From positions 259,425 through 323,424 of the forward strand of contig NZ_JBIQOI010000004.1 of assembly GCF_044197065.1 (NCBI RefSeq): a stretch of 64,000 nucleotides of DNA, given 5' to 3'. Below are positions 8,473-16,533 of this stretch, piece by piece. The notes beneath the pieces are model-generated. The model saw only the letters and a program-made list of their open reading frames with translations, searched no databases and was not told the origin of the DNA. Position numbers and translations under genes: made by a program. Within the stretch, counting starts at the first letter, position 1, and each line of letters starts with the position of its first letter. The DNA comes from Kluyvera ascorbata_C (GTDB lineage: Bacteria > Pseudomonadota > Gammaproteobacteria > Enterobacterales > Enterobacteriaceae).

Positions 8473-8712
8473 GAAAACCTCCAGGTATATTCAGAATTTT
8501 TACTGCTACCAGCCGCAACGGCGGCCAGCCAGATGATTAGCCTTATCTGCACGCTGTACGACATTCCTCGTTAACGAATTAAACAAAAAATGAACAATCG
8601 CGCGCATTTGGGCAGAAAATTGGATGATAGTCTACCAGATTTTGAACGGCTTGTGGTGAGGGGATTCCGGAAAAGCGGAAAAAGAGCCCAACGGCTTTCG
8701 GTTTACAGGCAT
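8473..8712 (-). promoter_or_regulatory. sspA upstream region
   Basis: About 240 bp between the rpsI terminator and sspA without a credible gene. It must carry the sspAB promoter; a TATCAT on the minus strand near 8625 is a possible -10 but I cannot pair it with a good -35. Confidence 0.35.
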
Positions 8713-8740
8713 AAAAAAACCCGCCGGAGCGGGTTTTTTT
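8713..8740 (-). terminator. terminator of rplM-rpsI
   Basis: A 6-bp GC stem ACCCGC/GCGGGT with 4-nt loop is flanked by A6 and T6 runs, so it can fold on either strand. It lies about 30 bases past the rpsI stop. Confidence 0.85.
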
Positions 8741-8772
8741 CGCCAATTGTTGTCTGCCGAAGCAGAAACAAA

Positions 8773-9165
8773 TTAACGTTTGGAGAACTGAGGACGACGA
8801 CGTGCTTTACGCAGGCCGACTTTCTTACGTTCAACCTGACGAGCATCACGAGTAACGAAGCCAGCTTTACGCAGTTCGCCACGCAGGGACTCATCGTACT
8901 CCATCAGAGCGCGGGTGATACCGTGACGGATCGCACCAGCCTGACCAGAGATACCACCACCTTTAACAGTGATGTACAGATCCAGTTTCTCAACCATGTC
9001 GACCAGTTCCAGCGGCTGACGAACTACCATGCGGGCAGTTTCACGACCGAAGTACTGTTCCAGAGAACGTTGGTTGATAACGATTTTGCCGTTGCCCGGT
9101 TTGATGAAAACGCGAGCTGCGGAACTTTTGCGGCGACCAGTGCCGTAGTATTGATTTTCAGCCAT
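8773..9165 (-). CDS. rpsI: 30S ribosomal protein S9
   Basis: 130-residue S9 with the family signatures: [15 protein letters not shown] near the N-terminus, [19 protein letters not shown] in the middle, and the basic C-terminal tail [12 protein letters not shown] that reaches the P-site tRNA. Full family length. Cotranscribed with rplM, 15 bp downstream. Confidence 0.98.
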
Positions 9166-9180
9166 TGCCTATAATCCCGA

Positions 9181-9609
9181 TTAGATGTCAAGAACTTGCG
9201 GTTGCTGTGCCGCGTGGTTGTGCTCGTTACCTGCGTAAACTTTCAGTTTACGGAACATTGCACGACCCAGCGGGCCTTTTGGCAGCATGCCTTTAACCGC
9301 GATTTCAATCACACGCTCAGGATGGCGAGCAATCATCTCTTCAAAGGTCGCTTCTTTGATACCACCGACGTAGCCGGTGTGGCGATAGTACACTTTGTCA
9401 GTACGCTTGTTGCCGGTTACAGCAACTTTATCAGCGTTCAGAACGATGAGGTAATCACCAGTATCCACGTGCGGAGTGTATTCCGCTTTGTGCTTGCCGC
9501 GCAGGCGCAGAGCCAGTTCGGAAGCCAGACGGCCCAGAGTTTTACCGGTCGCGTCAACAACATACCAGTCGCGTTTTACGGTTTCTGGTTTAGCTGTAAA
9601 AGTTTTCAT
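9181..9609 (-). CDS. rplM: 50S ribosomal protein L13
   Basis: 142-residue L13 (MKTFTAKPETVKRDWYVVDA..., ending NHAAQQPQVLDI), essentially the E. coli sequence. The ATG at 9609 gives exactly the family length; an upstream in-frame start at 9624 would add five residues and lacks support. First gene of rplM-rpsI. In E. coli L13 represses its own operon through the rplM leader mRNA; the long untranslated leader here (about 150 nt from the likely promoter) is compatible with that. Confidence 0.98.
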   Translation of the reverse strand: MKTFTAKPETVKRDWYVVDATGKTLGRLASELALRLRGKHKAEYTPHVDTGDYLIVLNADKVAVTGNKRTDKVYYRHTGYVGGIKEATFEEMIARHPERVIEIAVKGMLPKGPLGRAMFRKLKVYAGNEHNHAAQQPQVLDI

Positions 9610-9773
9610 TAAAAGCTTACCCAAATAAATTAGTTACACGTTGGTGAACACCCAAACGTTTTGTCAGTTGAGGTTCACACGACATTGTCCAGCAAACCTA
9701 CCCCTTCGAATAGCCTATGCCGGCGCAGAGAAAGTTTTGGGAAAAAAACTCTCTTGTAACGTGGGGTCGCAAG

Positions 9774-9806
9774 ATTATAGAGAAGTCGGGGTCAAAGATC
9801 GACCCC
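9774..9806 (-). promoter_or_regulatory. rplM-rpsI promoter region
   Basis: A perfect -10 TATAAT (9774-9779, minus strand) sits about 165 bases before the rplM start. Just upstream is an inverted repeat GGGGTC/GACCCC (9788-9806) covering the place of the -35; no canonical hexamer lies at 17 bp. Confidence 0.6.
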
Positions 9807-9865
9807 TTTATGTGATTTGCCGCGGGTTTTTCGGGGTTTGGGGATGTGCGGCCTGATGCCTTCGC

Positions 9866-9893
9866 CCCCAGCCCCTCTCCCACAGGGAGAGGG
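9866..9893. repeat. GC-rich dispersed palindrome
   Basis: CCCTCTCCC-ACA-GGGAGAGGG (9873-9881 with 9885-9893) next to the zapE stop, a short palindrome type I know to recur in intergenic regions of Enterobacteriaceae and pseudomonads. It may also act as a zapE 3' hairpin. Confidence 0.5.
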
Positions 9894-9899
9894 TGGAAT

Positions 9900-11027
9900 T
9901 TATGGCATGTGCGGGCGCTTCAGGTACTCTTCGCTCTGCATCTCCTGCAAACGCGACAGGCAGCGCTGGAACTCAAACTTCAGCCGCTCCCCCTGGTAAA
10001 TGTTGTAAAGCTCAACCTCGGCGCTCACCACCAGCTTCACGTGGCGTTCATAGAACTCATCCACCAGCGCGATAAAGCGGCGGGCTTCGCTCTCCAGCAG
10101 CGGCGTCATCACCGGCACGTCATACAGCATCACAGTGTGGAACAGGCGTGAGAGCGCAATATAGTCGTGCTGGCTACGCGCATCGACGCACAGCGTGGTA
10201 AACGATACCGCCAGCGTCTGGTTCTCAACGCCGAGCGTTGGCAGTTGACGGTGATTTATCTCAAGCGTCGTCTGGTTTTGCTGCGGCGTTCCCGCCAGCG
10301 CCAGCCACAGTTTGTTCATCTGCTGGCGAGTATCATTATTCAGCGGGGAAAGCCACAGATGCGCCTGCGTTAACGTACGTAGTCGGTAGTCGATACCCGC
10401 GTCCACGTTCATGATGTCGCAGTGCTCTTTAATGGCTTCAATTGCCGCCAGGAAGCGCGCGCGCTGCAAACCGTTTCGGTAGAGCTCATCCGGTGGAATA
10501 TTGGATGTCGCCACCAGCGTAATACCGCGGGCAAACAGCGCCTTCATCAGCCCCCCCAGCAGCATCGCATCGGTGATATCGGAAACAAAAAACTCATCGA
10601 AGCAGAGCACGTCCGTTTCAGCCTTAAAACGCTCCGCCACGATTTCCAGTGGGTCGCTATGCCCCTGTAATTCACCCAGTTCTTCATGCACCCGCAGCAT
10701 AAAACGGTGGAAGTGCAGACGCTGCTTACGCGTGCCGGGCAGACTCTGATAGAACATGTCCATCAGCCAGGTTTTACCGCGCCCTACGCCGCCCCACATA
10801 TAAAGGCCGCGAACGGAATGCGGTGCGTCAGACGCTTTCTTACCCAGCAGTTTGCCAAAGCGCGCACGCAGGCCACCACCGCCGGAGACGGGAGCGGGCG
10901 TTTTGTTTTGCAGTTCCTGGTAAATGGTGTCGAGGCGGTTGACCGCCTCGCGCTGAACGTCATCAGGTTGATGACTGCCCTCTTCGAGAGCCTGAAGATA
11001 GCGCGATGTGGGGGACTGGCTTTGCAT
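9900..11027 (-). CDS. zapE: cell division ATPase ZapE
   Basis: 375-residue AFG1-like AAA+-type ATPase, the same length as E. coli ZapE (YhcM). Walker A GGVGRGKT and Walker B VLCFDEF are intact, followed by the ATSNIPPDELY sensor region and the conserved C-terminal HDYIALSRLFHTVML and RFIALVDEFYERHVKL. ZapE associates with the Z-ring and is needed for division under low oxygen or heat in E. coli. Monocistronic by position, divergent from zapG. Confidence 0.96.
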   Translation of the reverse strand: MQSQSPTSRYLQALEEGSHQPDDVQREAVNRLDTIYQELQNKTPAPVSGGGGLRARFGKLLGKKASDAPHSVRGLYMWGGVGRGKTWLMDMFYQSLPGTRKQRLHFHRFMLRVHEELGELQGHSDPLEIVAERFKAETDVLCFDEFFVSDITDAMLLGGLMKALFARGITLVATSNIPPDELYRNGLQRARFLAAIEAIKEHCDIMNVDAGIDYRLRTLTQAHLWLSPLNNDTRQQMNKLWLALAGTPQQNQTTLEINHRQLPTLGVENQTLAVSFTTLCVDARSQHDYIALSRLFHTVMLYDVPVMTPLLESEARRFIALVDEFYERHVKLVVSAEVELYNIYQGERLKFEFQRCLSRLQEMQSEEYLKRPHMP

Positions 11028-11225
11028 GATCTAATTGTTATTCCTTTGAAAACCGGTATGTCTTACTTCACGATTGACTAAAAAAAGTCCGTTCTACACT
11101 ACGCGATGATGCGTCAGGATTCCACTTCTACGGGATTAGCGGTTATAGTGGCACTATCGGGCGCTGGCATGGAGTTGCCGAAGCCGCCAATACCCTATGG
11201 AACTATAAAACAACGGGAGATGTTC

Positions 11226-11624
11226 ATGACCTGGGAATACGCGCTAATTGGGTTAGTTGTCGGTATCATCATTGGTGCCGTGGCCATGCGTTTTGGTAAT
11301 AGCAAATTACGTCAACAGCAGGCGCTGCAGTACGAGCTGGAGAAAAACAAAGCCGAGCTGGAAGAGTACCGCGAAGAGCTGGTCAGCCATTTTGCGCGCA
11401 GCGCAGAACTGCTCGATAACATGGCGGACGACTATCGTCAGATTTATCAGCACATGGCGAAAAGCTCCAGCAACCTGCTGCCGGGCATGTCTCCGGACGC
11501 CAACCCGTTCCGTAACCGTCTGGCCGAATCCGAAGCGGGTAACGACCAGGCGCCGGTTCAGATGCCGCGCGACTATTCTGACGGCGCATCCGGCCTGCTG
11601 CGCGGTAGCGCAAAACGCGATTAA
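11226..11624 (+). CDS. zapG: Z-ring-associated inner membrane protein ZapG
   Basis: 132-residue protein (YhcB, DUF1043), same length as E. coli. One N-terminal transmembrane helix (YALIGLVVGIIIGAVAMRF, residues 5-23), then a long charged coiled coil (about residues 28-90), and a Pro/Ser-rich tail ending LLRGSAKRD. It connects division with envelope synthesis in E. coli. The ATG at 11226 is used because it places the membrane helix at the N-terminus and follows GGGAGA; upstream in-frame starts would add a non-hydrophobic extension. Confidence 0.95.
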   Translation: MTWEYALIGLVVGIIIGAVAMRFGNSKLRQQQALQYELEKNKAELEEYREELVSHFARSAELLDNMADDYRQIYQHMAKSSSNLLPGMSPDANPFRNRLAESEAGNDQAPVQMPRDYSDGASGLLRGSAKRD

Positions 11625-11646
11625 TCTGCATTCCAGAAATATTTCA

Positions 11647-11675
11647 CGGGCGCATCACTTGCGCCCGTCCTCTTC
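11647..11675 (+). terminator. terminator of zapG
   Basis: An 8-bp stem CGGGCGCA/TGCGCCCG (11647-11654 with 11660-11667) is followed by a pyrimidine-rich TCCTCTTCT. Confidence 0.7.
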
Positions 11676-11762
11676 TGCTCACGCCGACTATATTTACTTC
11701 AATAACATCAGTCTTTTCGGGAAGTATTGTCCTTGAATCCAGGGTCATGAGGGCCAGCATCA

Positions 11763-13139
11763 ATGAAGAAATCGACTTTACTGTTAAGTGCATTGGCATT
11801 AAGCATTGGATTTTCGCTTGCCGTACCGGCTCCGGTACTGGCCTCGCTGCCAACGCAGGTGCCGGGTCAGGGATCACTGCCAAGTCTTGCGCCAATGCTG
11901 GAGAAAGTACTGCCTGCCGTGGTGAGCGTGAAGGTTGAAGGTACTGCTCCGGTTAATCAGCAGGTTCCGGAGGAACTGAAGAAATTCTTTGGCGATGACG
12001 GCAGTAACCCGGCAAATGAGCCAACACAGCAGTTTGAAGGGCTGGGTTCCGGCGTCATCATCGACGCCATCAAGGGCTATGTGCTGACCAACAATCATGT
12101 GGTGAGCGACGCGCAGAAAATCAGCGTGCAGCTCAACGATGGCCGCGAATTTGAGGCCAAACTTATCGGCAGCGATGATCAAAGCGATATCGCTCTGCTG
12201 CAAATCCAGAAAGCCAGCCATCTGACGCAAATCGCTATCGCCGACTCCGATAAGCTGCGCGTAGGCGATTTCGCCGTCGCCGTCGGCAACCCGTTCGGCC
12301 TCGGTCAGACCGTAACGTCCGGGATTGTTTCAGCGCTGGGTCGCAGCGGGCTGAACCTCGAAGGGCTGGAAAACTTTATTCAGACCGATGCCGCCATTAA
12401 CCGCGGTAACTCCGGCGGTGCGCTGCTTAACCTGAACGGCGAATTGATTGGCATCAACACCGCCATTCTGGCTCCCGGCGGCGGCAGCATCGGTATCGGC
12501 TTCGCTATCCCGAGCAATATGGCGCAAACCCTGGCGCAGCAGTTGATTCAGTTTGGTGAAATCAAACGTGGTCTACTCGGCATTCGCGGCATGGAGATGA
12601 CGGCCGATATCGCGAAAGCGTTCAACCTTGATGTCCAGCGCGGCGCGTTCGTCAGTGAAGTGCTGCCAAACTCGGGCTCAGCCAAAGCCGGGATTAAGTC
12701 CGGCGATGTCATAACCAGCCTGAACGGTAAACCGCTGAACAGCTTTGCTGAACTGCGTTCCCGTATTGCCACCACGGAACCGGGCTCGAAGGTCAAACTG
12801 GGCCTGCTTCGCGAGGGCAAACCGCTCGAAGTGGAAGTGACGCTGGATAAAAGTACGTCATCCACCGCCAGCGCGCAGCTCATTATCCCGGCGCTGGAAG
12901 GGGCAACGCTGAGCGACGGCCAGGCGAAAAGCGGCACCAAAGGCGTGGTTATCTCCAACGTTGAGAAAGGCAGCCCAGCGGCTCAGGTTGGCCTGCATAA
13001 AGATGATGTCATCATCGGCATCAACCGCCAGCAGACCGCGTCAATTGCTGAACTGCGCAAGGTGCTGGAAACCAAACCGGCGGTAATTGCTTTGAACGTC
13101 ATGCGTGGCAACGAGAGCATCTACCTGCTGATGCGTTAA
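11763..13139 (+). CDS. degQ: periplasmic serine endoprotease DegQ
   Basis: 458-residue HtrA-family protease of the periplasm. Signal peptide ends PVLA/S (about residue 27). Trypsin-like domain with the catalytic triad His112 (TNNHVVSD), Asp142 (SDIALLQ) and Ser217 (GNSGGALL); two PDZ domains follow (GLLGIRGMEMT... and ISNVEKGSPAAQVGL). DegQ degrades and refolds misfolded envelope proteins. Ends with a REP element before degS, the usual arrangement. Confidence 0.97.
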   Translation: MKKSTLLLSALALSIGFSLAVPAPVLASLPTQVPGQGSLPSLAPMLEKVLPAVVSVKVEGTAPVNQQVPEELKKFFGDDGSNPANEPTQQFEGLGSGVIIDAIKGYVLTNNHVVSDAQKISVQLNDGREFEAKLIGSDDQSDIALLQIQKASHLTQIAIADSDKLRVGDFAVAVGNPFGLGQTVTSGIVSALGRSGLNLEGLENFIQTDAAINRGNSGGALLNLNGELIGINTAILAPGGGSIGIGFAIPSNMAQTLAQQLIQFGEIKRGLLGIRGMEMTADIAKAFNLDVQRGAFVSEVLPNSGSAKAGIKSGDVITSLNGKPLNSFAELRSRIATTEPGSKVKLGLLREGKPLEVEVTLDKSTSSTASAQLIIPALEGATLSDGQAKSGTKGVVISNVEKGSPAAQVGLHKDDVIIGINRQQTASIAELRKVLETKPAVIALNVMRGNESIYLLMR

Positions 13140-13152
13140 TCCTTAATCATGC

Positions 13153-13220
13153 TGTAGGCCGGATACCGGCAGTCGGTAGAAGATTACCGGATGGCGGCGT
13201 AAACGCCTTATCCGCCTACG
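13153..13220. repeat. REP/BIME element between degQ and degS
   Basis: Two inversely oriented REP-type units (GTAGGCCGGATA... and ...GCGTAAACGCCTTATCCGCCTAC) with the characteristic GC palindrome. A typical enterobacterial intergenic repeat that can stabilise the upstream mRNA end. Confidence 0.75.
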
Positions 13221-13308
13221 GCTCAGCCCCTCGGAAACCAGACATAGCATATGTCTGGTTAACTCGTGGTATGCTTCGCTCAGTTTCCTTATCAACGATG
13301 CCTGTATC

Positions 13309-14376
13309 ATGCTTCTAAAGCTCTTACGTTCTGTCGCACTAGGCTTACTGGTTGGCGGCATATTGATTGTTACCGTCCCGTCTTTGCGCCAGTGGAACCC
13401 GTTAGCCACTCCGCGCTTTAACAGCACGGACGAAACGCCTGCCAGCTACAACTCGGCGGTGCGCCGTGCCGCACCTGCGGTGGTTAACGTCTATAACCGC
13501 AGTCTGAACAGCAACACGAACAGCCAGCTCGAGATCAAAACGCTCGGTTCCGGCGTGATTATGGATCAACGCGGATACATCGTTACCAATAAGCACGTCA
13601 TTAACGATGCGGACCAGATTATCGTCGCACTACAGGACGGTCGCGTGTTCGAAGCGCTGCTCGTCGGCTCCGATAGCCTGACTGACCTTGCGGTGCTCAA
13701 GATTAACGCCACCGGCGGTCTGCCGGTCATTCCGATTAATCCAACCCGCGTGCCACACATTGGCGACGTGGTACTGGCTATCGGCAACCCATATAACCTC
13801 GGCCAGACCATCACCCAGGGGATCATCAGCGCCACCGGTCGTATCGGCCTGAACCCAAGCGGTCGACAGAACTTCCTGCAAACCGATGCCTCCATCAACC
13901 ACGGTAACTCCGGCGGCGCGCTGGTGAACTCGCTGGGCGAACTGATGGGCATCAATACCCTTTCGTTTGATAAGAGCAACGACGGCGAAACGCCAGAAGG
14001 GCTAAGCTTTGCCATCCCGTTCCAGCTGGCGACCAAGATTATGGATAAGCTTATCCGTGATGGACGCGTAATCCGCGGCTTTATCGGTATCAGCGGTCGT
14101 GAAATCGCACCGCTGCGCACACAGGGCGGCGGTATCGATCAGATTCAGGGGATTGTAGTTAACGAAATTGCGCCAGACGGCCCCGCCGCGCAGGCCGGTA
14201 TTCAGAACAACGACGTGATTATCTCAGTGAACGGTAAACCGGCGGTTTCCGCGCTGGAGACCATGGACCAGGTGGCGGAGATCCGCCCAGGTTCAGTGAT
14301 TCCCGTCGTGGTCATGCGTGACGATAAGAAGTTAACGATGCAGGTAACGATTCAGGAATACCCGGCATCAAACTAA
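13309..14376 (+). CDS. degS: site-1 protease DegS
   Basis: 355-residue inner-membrane-anchored HtrA protease, identical in length to E. coli. N-terminal membrane anchor (residues about 5-25), protease domain with His96 (TNKHVIND), SDSLTDLAVL and GNSGGALV, then a single PDZ domain that senses C-termini of unassembled porins. It makes the first cut in anti-sigma factor RseA, starting the sigmaE envelope-stress response. Confidence 0.97.
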   Translation: MLLKLLRSVALGLLVGGILIVTVPSLRQWNPLATPRFNSTDETPASYNSAVRRAAPAVVNVYNRSLNSNTNSQLEIKTLGSGVIMDQRGYIVTNKHVINDADQIIVALQDGRVFEALLVGSDSLTDLAVLKINATGGLPVIPINPTRVPHIGDVVLAIGNPYNLGQTITQGIISATGRIGLNPSGRQNFLQTDASINHGNSGGALVNSLGELMGINTLSFDKSNDGETPEGLSFAIPFQLATKIMDKLIRDGRVIRGFIGISGREIAPLRTQGGGIDQIQGIVVNEIAPDGPAAQAGIQNNDVIISVNGKPAVSALETMDQVAEIRPGSVIPVVVMRDDKKLTMQVTIQEYPASN

Positions 14377-14382
14377 TATGCC

Positions 14383-14418
14383 GTAGCCCGGACGAGGCGC
14401 AAAGCGCCGACTCCGGGG
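14383..14418. repeat. REP-like element downstream of degS
   Basis: GTAGCCCGGACGAGGCGC-AAA-GCGCCGACTCCGGG is a REP-type palindrome; the same GTAGCCCGG(A/G)CGA core recurs near 29338 and 63791 in this window. Confidence 0.7.
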
Positions 14419-14450
14419 AAAGCCCGCCATCGACGCCAGCATCACGGCGC

Positions 14451-15164
14451 TTAATCAACAAAAACCGGCCCCGCTGGAAAATGCGCCAGAAAATCGGTGA
14501 AGATCAGCAGTGCAGGCAAACGCTCTTCCTCCACCGGATATTCCCGCAGTTCCTTATCCAGAACCATCAGATTTAGCTCCCCTTCTTCCCCCAACACGCC
14601 GCCTAGCCAAAGCAGCCGCTGAGCCTGCTGTCTGGCATACTGCGAGCTGCTGCGCCAGGCCACCAGATGCAGCAGCGTTTGTAGCAGAATGACGTGCGGG
14701 GTATGACCATCGCGGTGCAACCGCCGGAAAACGGGTAAAGCGACGCTGCGCACTGTGGCAAACCCACTCAGAGGTTCATCATCCCAATGGGGAAAATCCA
14801 CCGCGAATTTTTTAACGCCGTCGCACAAGCGGTTATGCGTCAGCGGCTGCTCCTGCCCACTCATATTGCCCGCAGCCAAACATAATAGCCCAATGCCTTG
14901 CACCCAAGCGGCTTCTGCCTGAATCAGCGCCTGCGGAATAGCGCTCTTCGCCAGCAGCGTAGTCTGGTTTGCTGCACGAAGCCCAGCGTCATAGCATTGC
15001 GCAAACAGCACCTGGCTATCCGGGTTGTTATCACCGGACCAGGGCAGCAAATGTAATGACGGTTCCAGGGTGGTGATATGACCGAGGGCTTCTGCAATAT
15101 AGCGCATCACGGTCTCTTTTGACGGCATTGAAATAGCCTGACGAACAGCAATCATCTCACTCAT
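14451..15164 (-). CDS. CitG-like protein lacking CitG signature motifs
   Basis: 237-residue soluble protein ending the oxaloacetate-decarboxylase operon. Its C-terminal two-thirds align by eye with CitG/MdcB triphosphoribosyl-dephospho-CoA synthases: GIGLLCLAAG (CitG GLLCAAIG), a ...LLQTLLHLVAW block, QQAQRLLWLGGV (REAQTLLQKGGI), a following Asp (VLDKEL) and a final FTDFLAHF (LTWFLAQI). Yet the four motifs of active CitG, NLSPKPGLVD, NTHKG, NGDTNVASRGG and NLSPGGSAD, are replaced (for example WRSSSQY and YPVEEERLP). No citrate lyase genes are near. Either a pseudoenzyme of the CitG fold with a role in the oad system, or a strongly diverged enzyme. Well-formed start (AGGG 8 nt upstream) and undisturbed frame argue it is expressed. 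Assignment is by memory of E. coli CitG. Confidence 0.6.
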   Translation of the reverse strand: MSEMIAVRQAISMPSKETVMRYIAEALGHITTLEPSLHLLPWSGDNNPDSQVLFAQCYDAGLRAANQTTLLAKSAIPQALIQAEAAWVQGIGLLCLAAGNMSGQEQPLTHNRLCDGVKKFAVDFPHWDDEPLSGFATVRSVALPVFRRLHRDGHTPHVILLQTLLHLVAWRSSSQYARQQAQRLLWLGGVLGEEGELNLMVLDKELREYPVEEERLPALLIFTDFLAHFPAGPVFVD

Positions 15165-15184
15165 TATCGATCCCTCACTGTTTG

Positions 15185-15208
15185 CAGGAGCGGGAAACCC
15201 CGCTCCTG
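15185..15208 (-). terminator. hairpin between oadB and the CitG-like gene
   Basis: A 10-bp perfect stem CAGGAGCGGG/CCCGCTCCTG with a 4-nt loop lies between the oadB stop and the next gene. No T-run follows, so it may only partly terminate and reduce expression of the last gene. Confidence 0.5.
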
Positions 15209-15219
15209 AGAATGACGAA

Positions 15220-16521
15220 TTACATCGCCAGCACGTACTTCAGCATCACGCCTGCGGCAATCGCCGAGCCAATCACCCCGGCAACGTTCGGCCCCATCGC
15301 GTGCATCAGCAGGAAGTTCTGCGGGTCTGATTCCAGGCCTACCTTGTTCGATACACGCGCCGCCATCGGCACCGCCGAGACCCCCGCTGAGCCGATAAGC
15401 GGGTTGATTTTGTTTTTACTGAACATATTCATCAGTTTCGCCATCAGCACGCCAGCCGCCGTGCCAATCCCGAACGCAACCACCCCCAGCAGCAAAATGC
15501 CCAGCGTCTGCGGCTGCAAAAATTTATCCGCCACCAGCTTGGCCCCCACCGACAGCCCGAGGAATATCGTCACGATATTAATCAGCCCGTTCTGCACCGT
15601 ATCGCTCAGACGCTCGACTACGCCGCTTTCGCGCATCAGGTTACCGAAGCAGAACATGCCCAGCAGCGGCGCGGCGTCCGGCAGCAGCAGCGCCACCAGC
15701 AGCAACAGCACCACCGGGAAGAGGATTTTTTCCCGCTTACTGATGGTACGCAGCTGCACCATGCGGATTTTGCGCTCCTTTTCGGTGGTCAGCAGCTTCA
15801 TAATCGGCGGCTGAATCAGCGGCACCAGCGCCATATATGAGTAGGCCGCCACCGCAATCGCCCCCAGCAGTTCCGGGGCCAGCTTGCTGGAGAGGTAAAT
15901 CGCCGTCGGGCCGTCCGCGCCGCCAATGATGCCGATTGCCGCCGCCTGCGCCAGCGTAAAGTGGATTACACCGAAGTAGTTCAGCGTCAGCGCCCCCAGC
16001 ACGGTGGCGAAGATACCAAACTGTGCCGCCGCGCCCAGCAACAGGGTGCGCGGGTTGGCCAGCAGCGGGCCGAAGTCGGTCATCGCGCCGACGCCCATAA
16101 AGATAACCAGCGGCGCGACGCCGGAGCCAATCGCCACTTTATAGAACAGCGCCAGCACCCCCGGTGTGTAGCCCATGTCCACCGCCAGATTTTCCATCTG
16201 GCCCTGCACCGACGGCAGCGCCAGCGCTAACGCCTCCTTGATGGCGTGCACGTCAGGCGCACAGTTAAGCTTCGCGGCAATCACCGCCAGCTGCCCGGCG
16301 TCGTGGTGCGCCAGCAGGCTCTCCAGCGCGGTCAGCGCCATGCCGGCTTCCGGGATGTTGGAGAGCAGGCCGCCGAAGCCAATCGGCAGCAGCAGCAGCG
16401 GCTCAAACTTCTTCGCAATCGCCAGCCACAGCAGCAGCAGGCTGACCAGCAGCATGATGGCCTGGCCTGCGCCAAGGTGCATCAGCCCCATGCCCTGGAA
16501 CAGGGCGTTCAGACTTTCCAT
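15220..16521 (-). CDS. oadB: oxaloacetate decarboxylase beta subunit, Na+ pump
   Basis: 433-residue integral membrane subunit that decarboxylates carboxybiotin and exports Na+. About nine hydrophobic segments; conserved family motifs include VAPLVIFMGVGAMTDFGPLLANP, where the Asp (D203 in Klebsiella) is the Na+/H+ site, IGIIGGADGPTAIY, and the final GSAGVSAVPMAARV...DPQNFLLMHAMGPNVAGVIGSA. Full family length. Lies 12 bp after oadA in the order G-A-B. Confidence 0.95.
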   Translation of the reverse strand: MESLNALFQGMGLMHLGAGQAIMLLVSLLLLWLAIAKKFEPLLLLPIGFGGLLSNIPEAGMALTALESLLAHHDAGQLAVIAAKLNCAPDVHAIKEALALALPSVQGQMENLAVDMGYTPGVLALFYKVAIGSGVAPLVIFMGVGAMTDFGPLLANPRTLLLGAAAQFGIFATVLGALTLNYFGVIHFTLAQAAAIGIIGGADGPTAIYLSSKLAPELLGAIAVAAYSYMALVPLIQPPIMKLLTTEKERKIRMVQLRTISKREKILFPVVLLLLVALLLPDAAPLLGMFCFGNLMRESGVVERLSDTVQNGLINIVTIFLGLSVGAKLVADKFLQPQTLGILLLGVVAFGIGTAAGVLMAKLMNMFSKNKINPLIGSAGVSAVPMAARVSNKVGLESDPQNFLLMHAMGPNVAGVIGSAIAAGVMLKYVLAM

Positions 16522-16533
16522 TGGTGCTCTCCG

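Noticed and set aside
9641..9856. 71-codon frame opposite the rplM leader
   Set aside because: It covers the promoter and leader of rplM and has no coding features.
15182..15814. Open frames opposite oadB and oadA, up to 228 codons
   Set aside because: They are Ser/Pro/Arg- or His/Gln-rich antisense shadows of strongly conserved genes without RBS.
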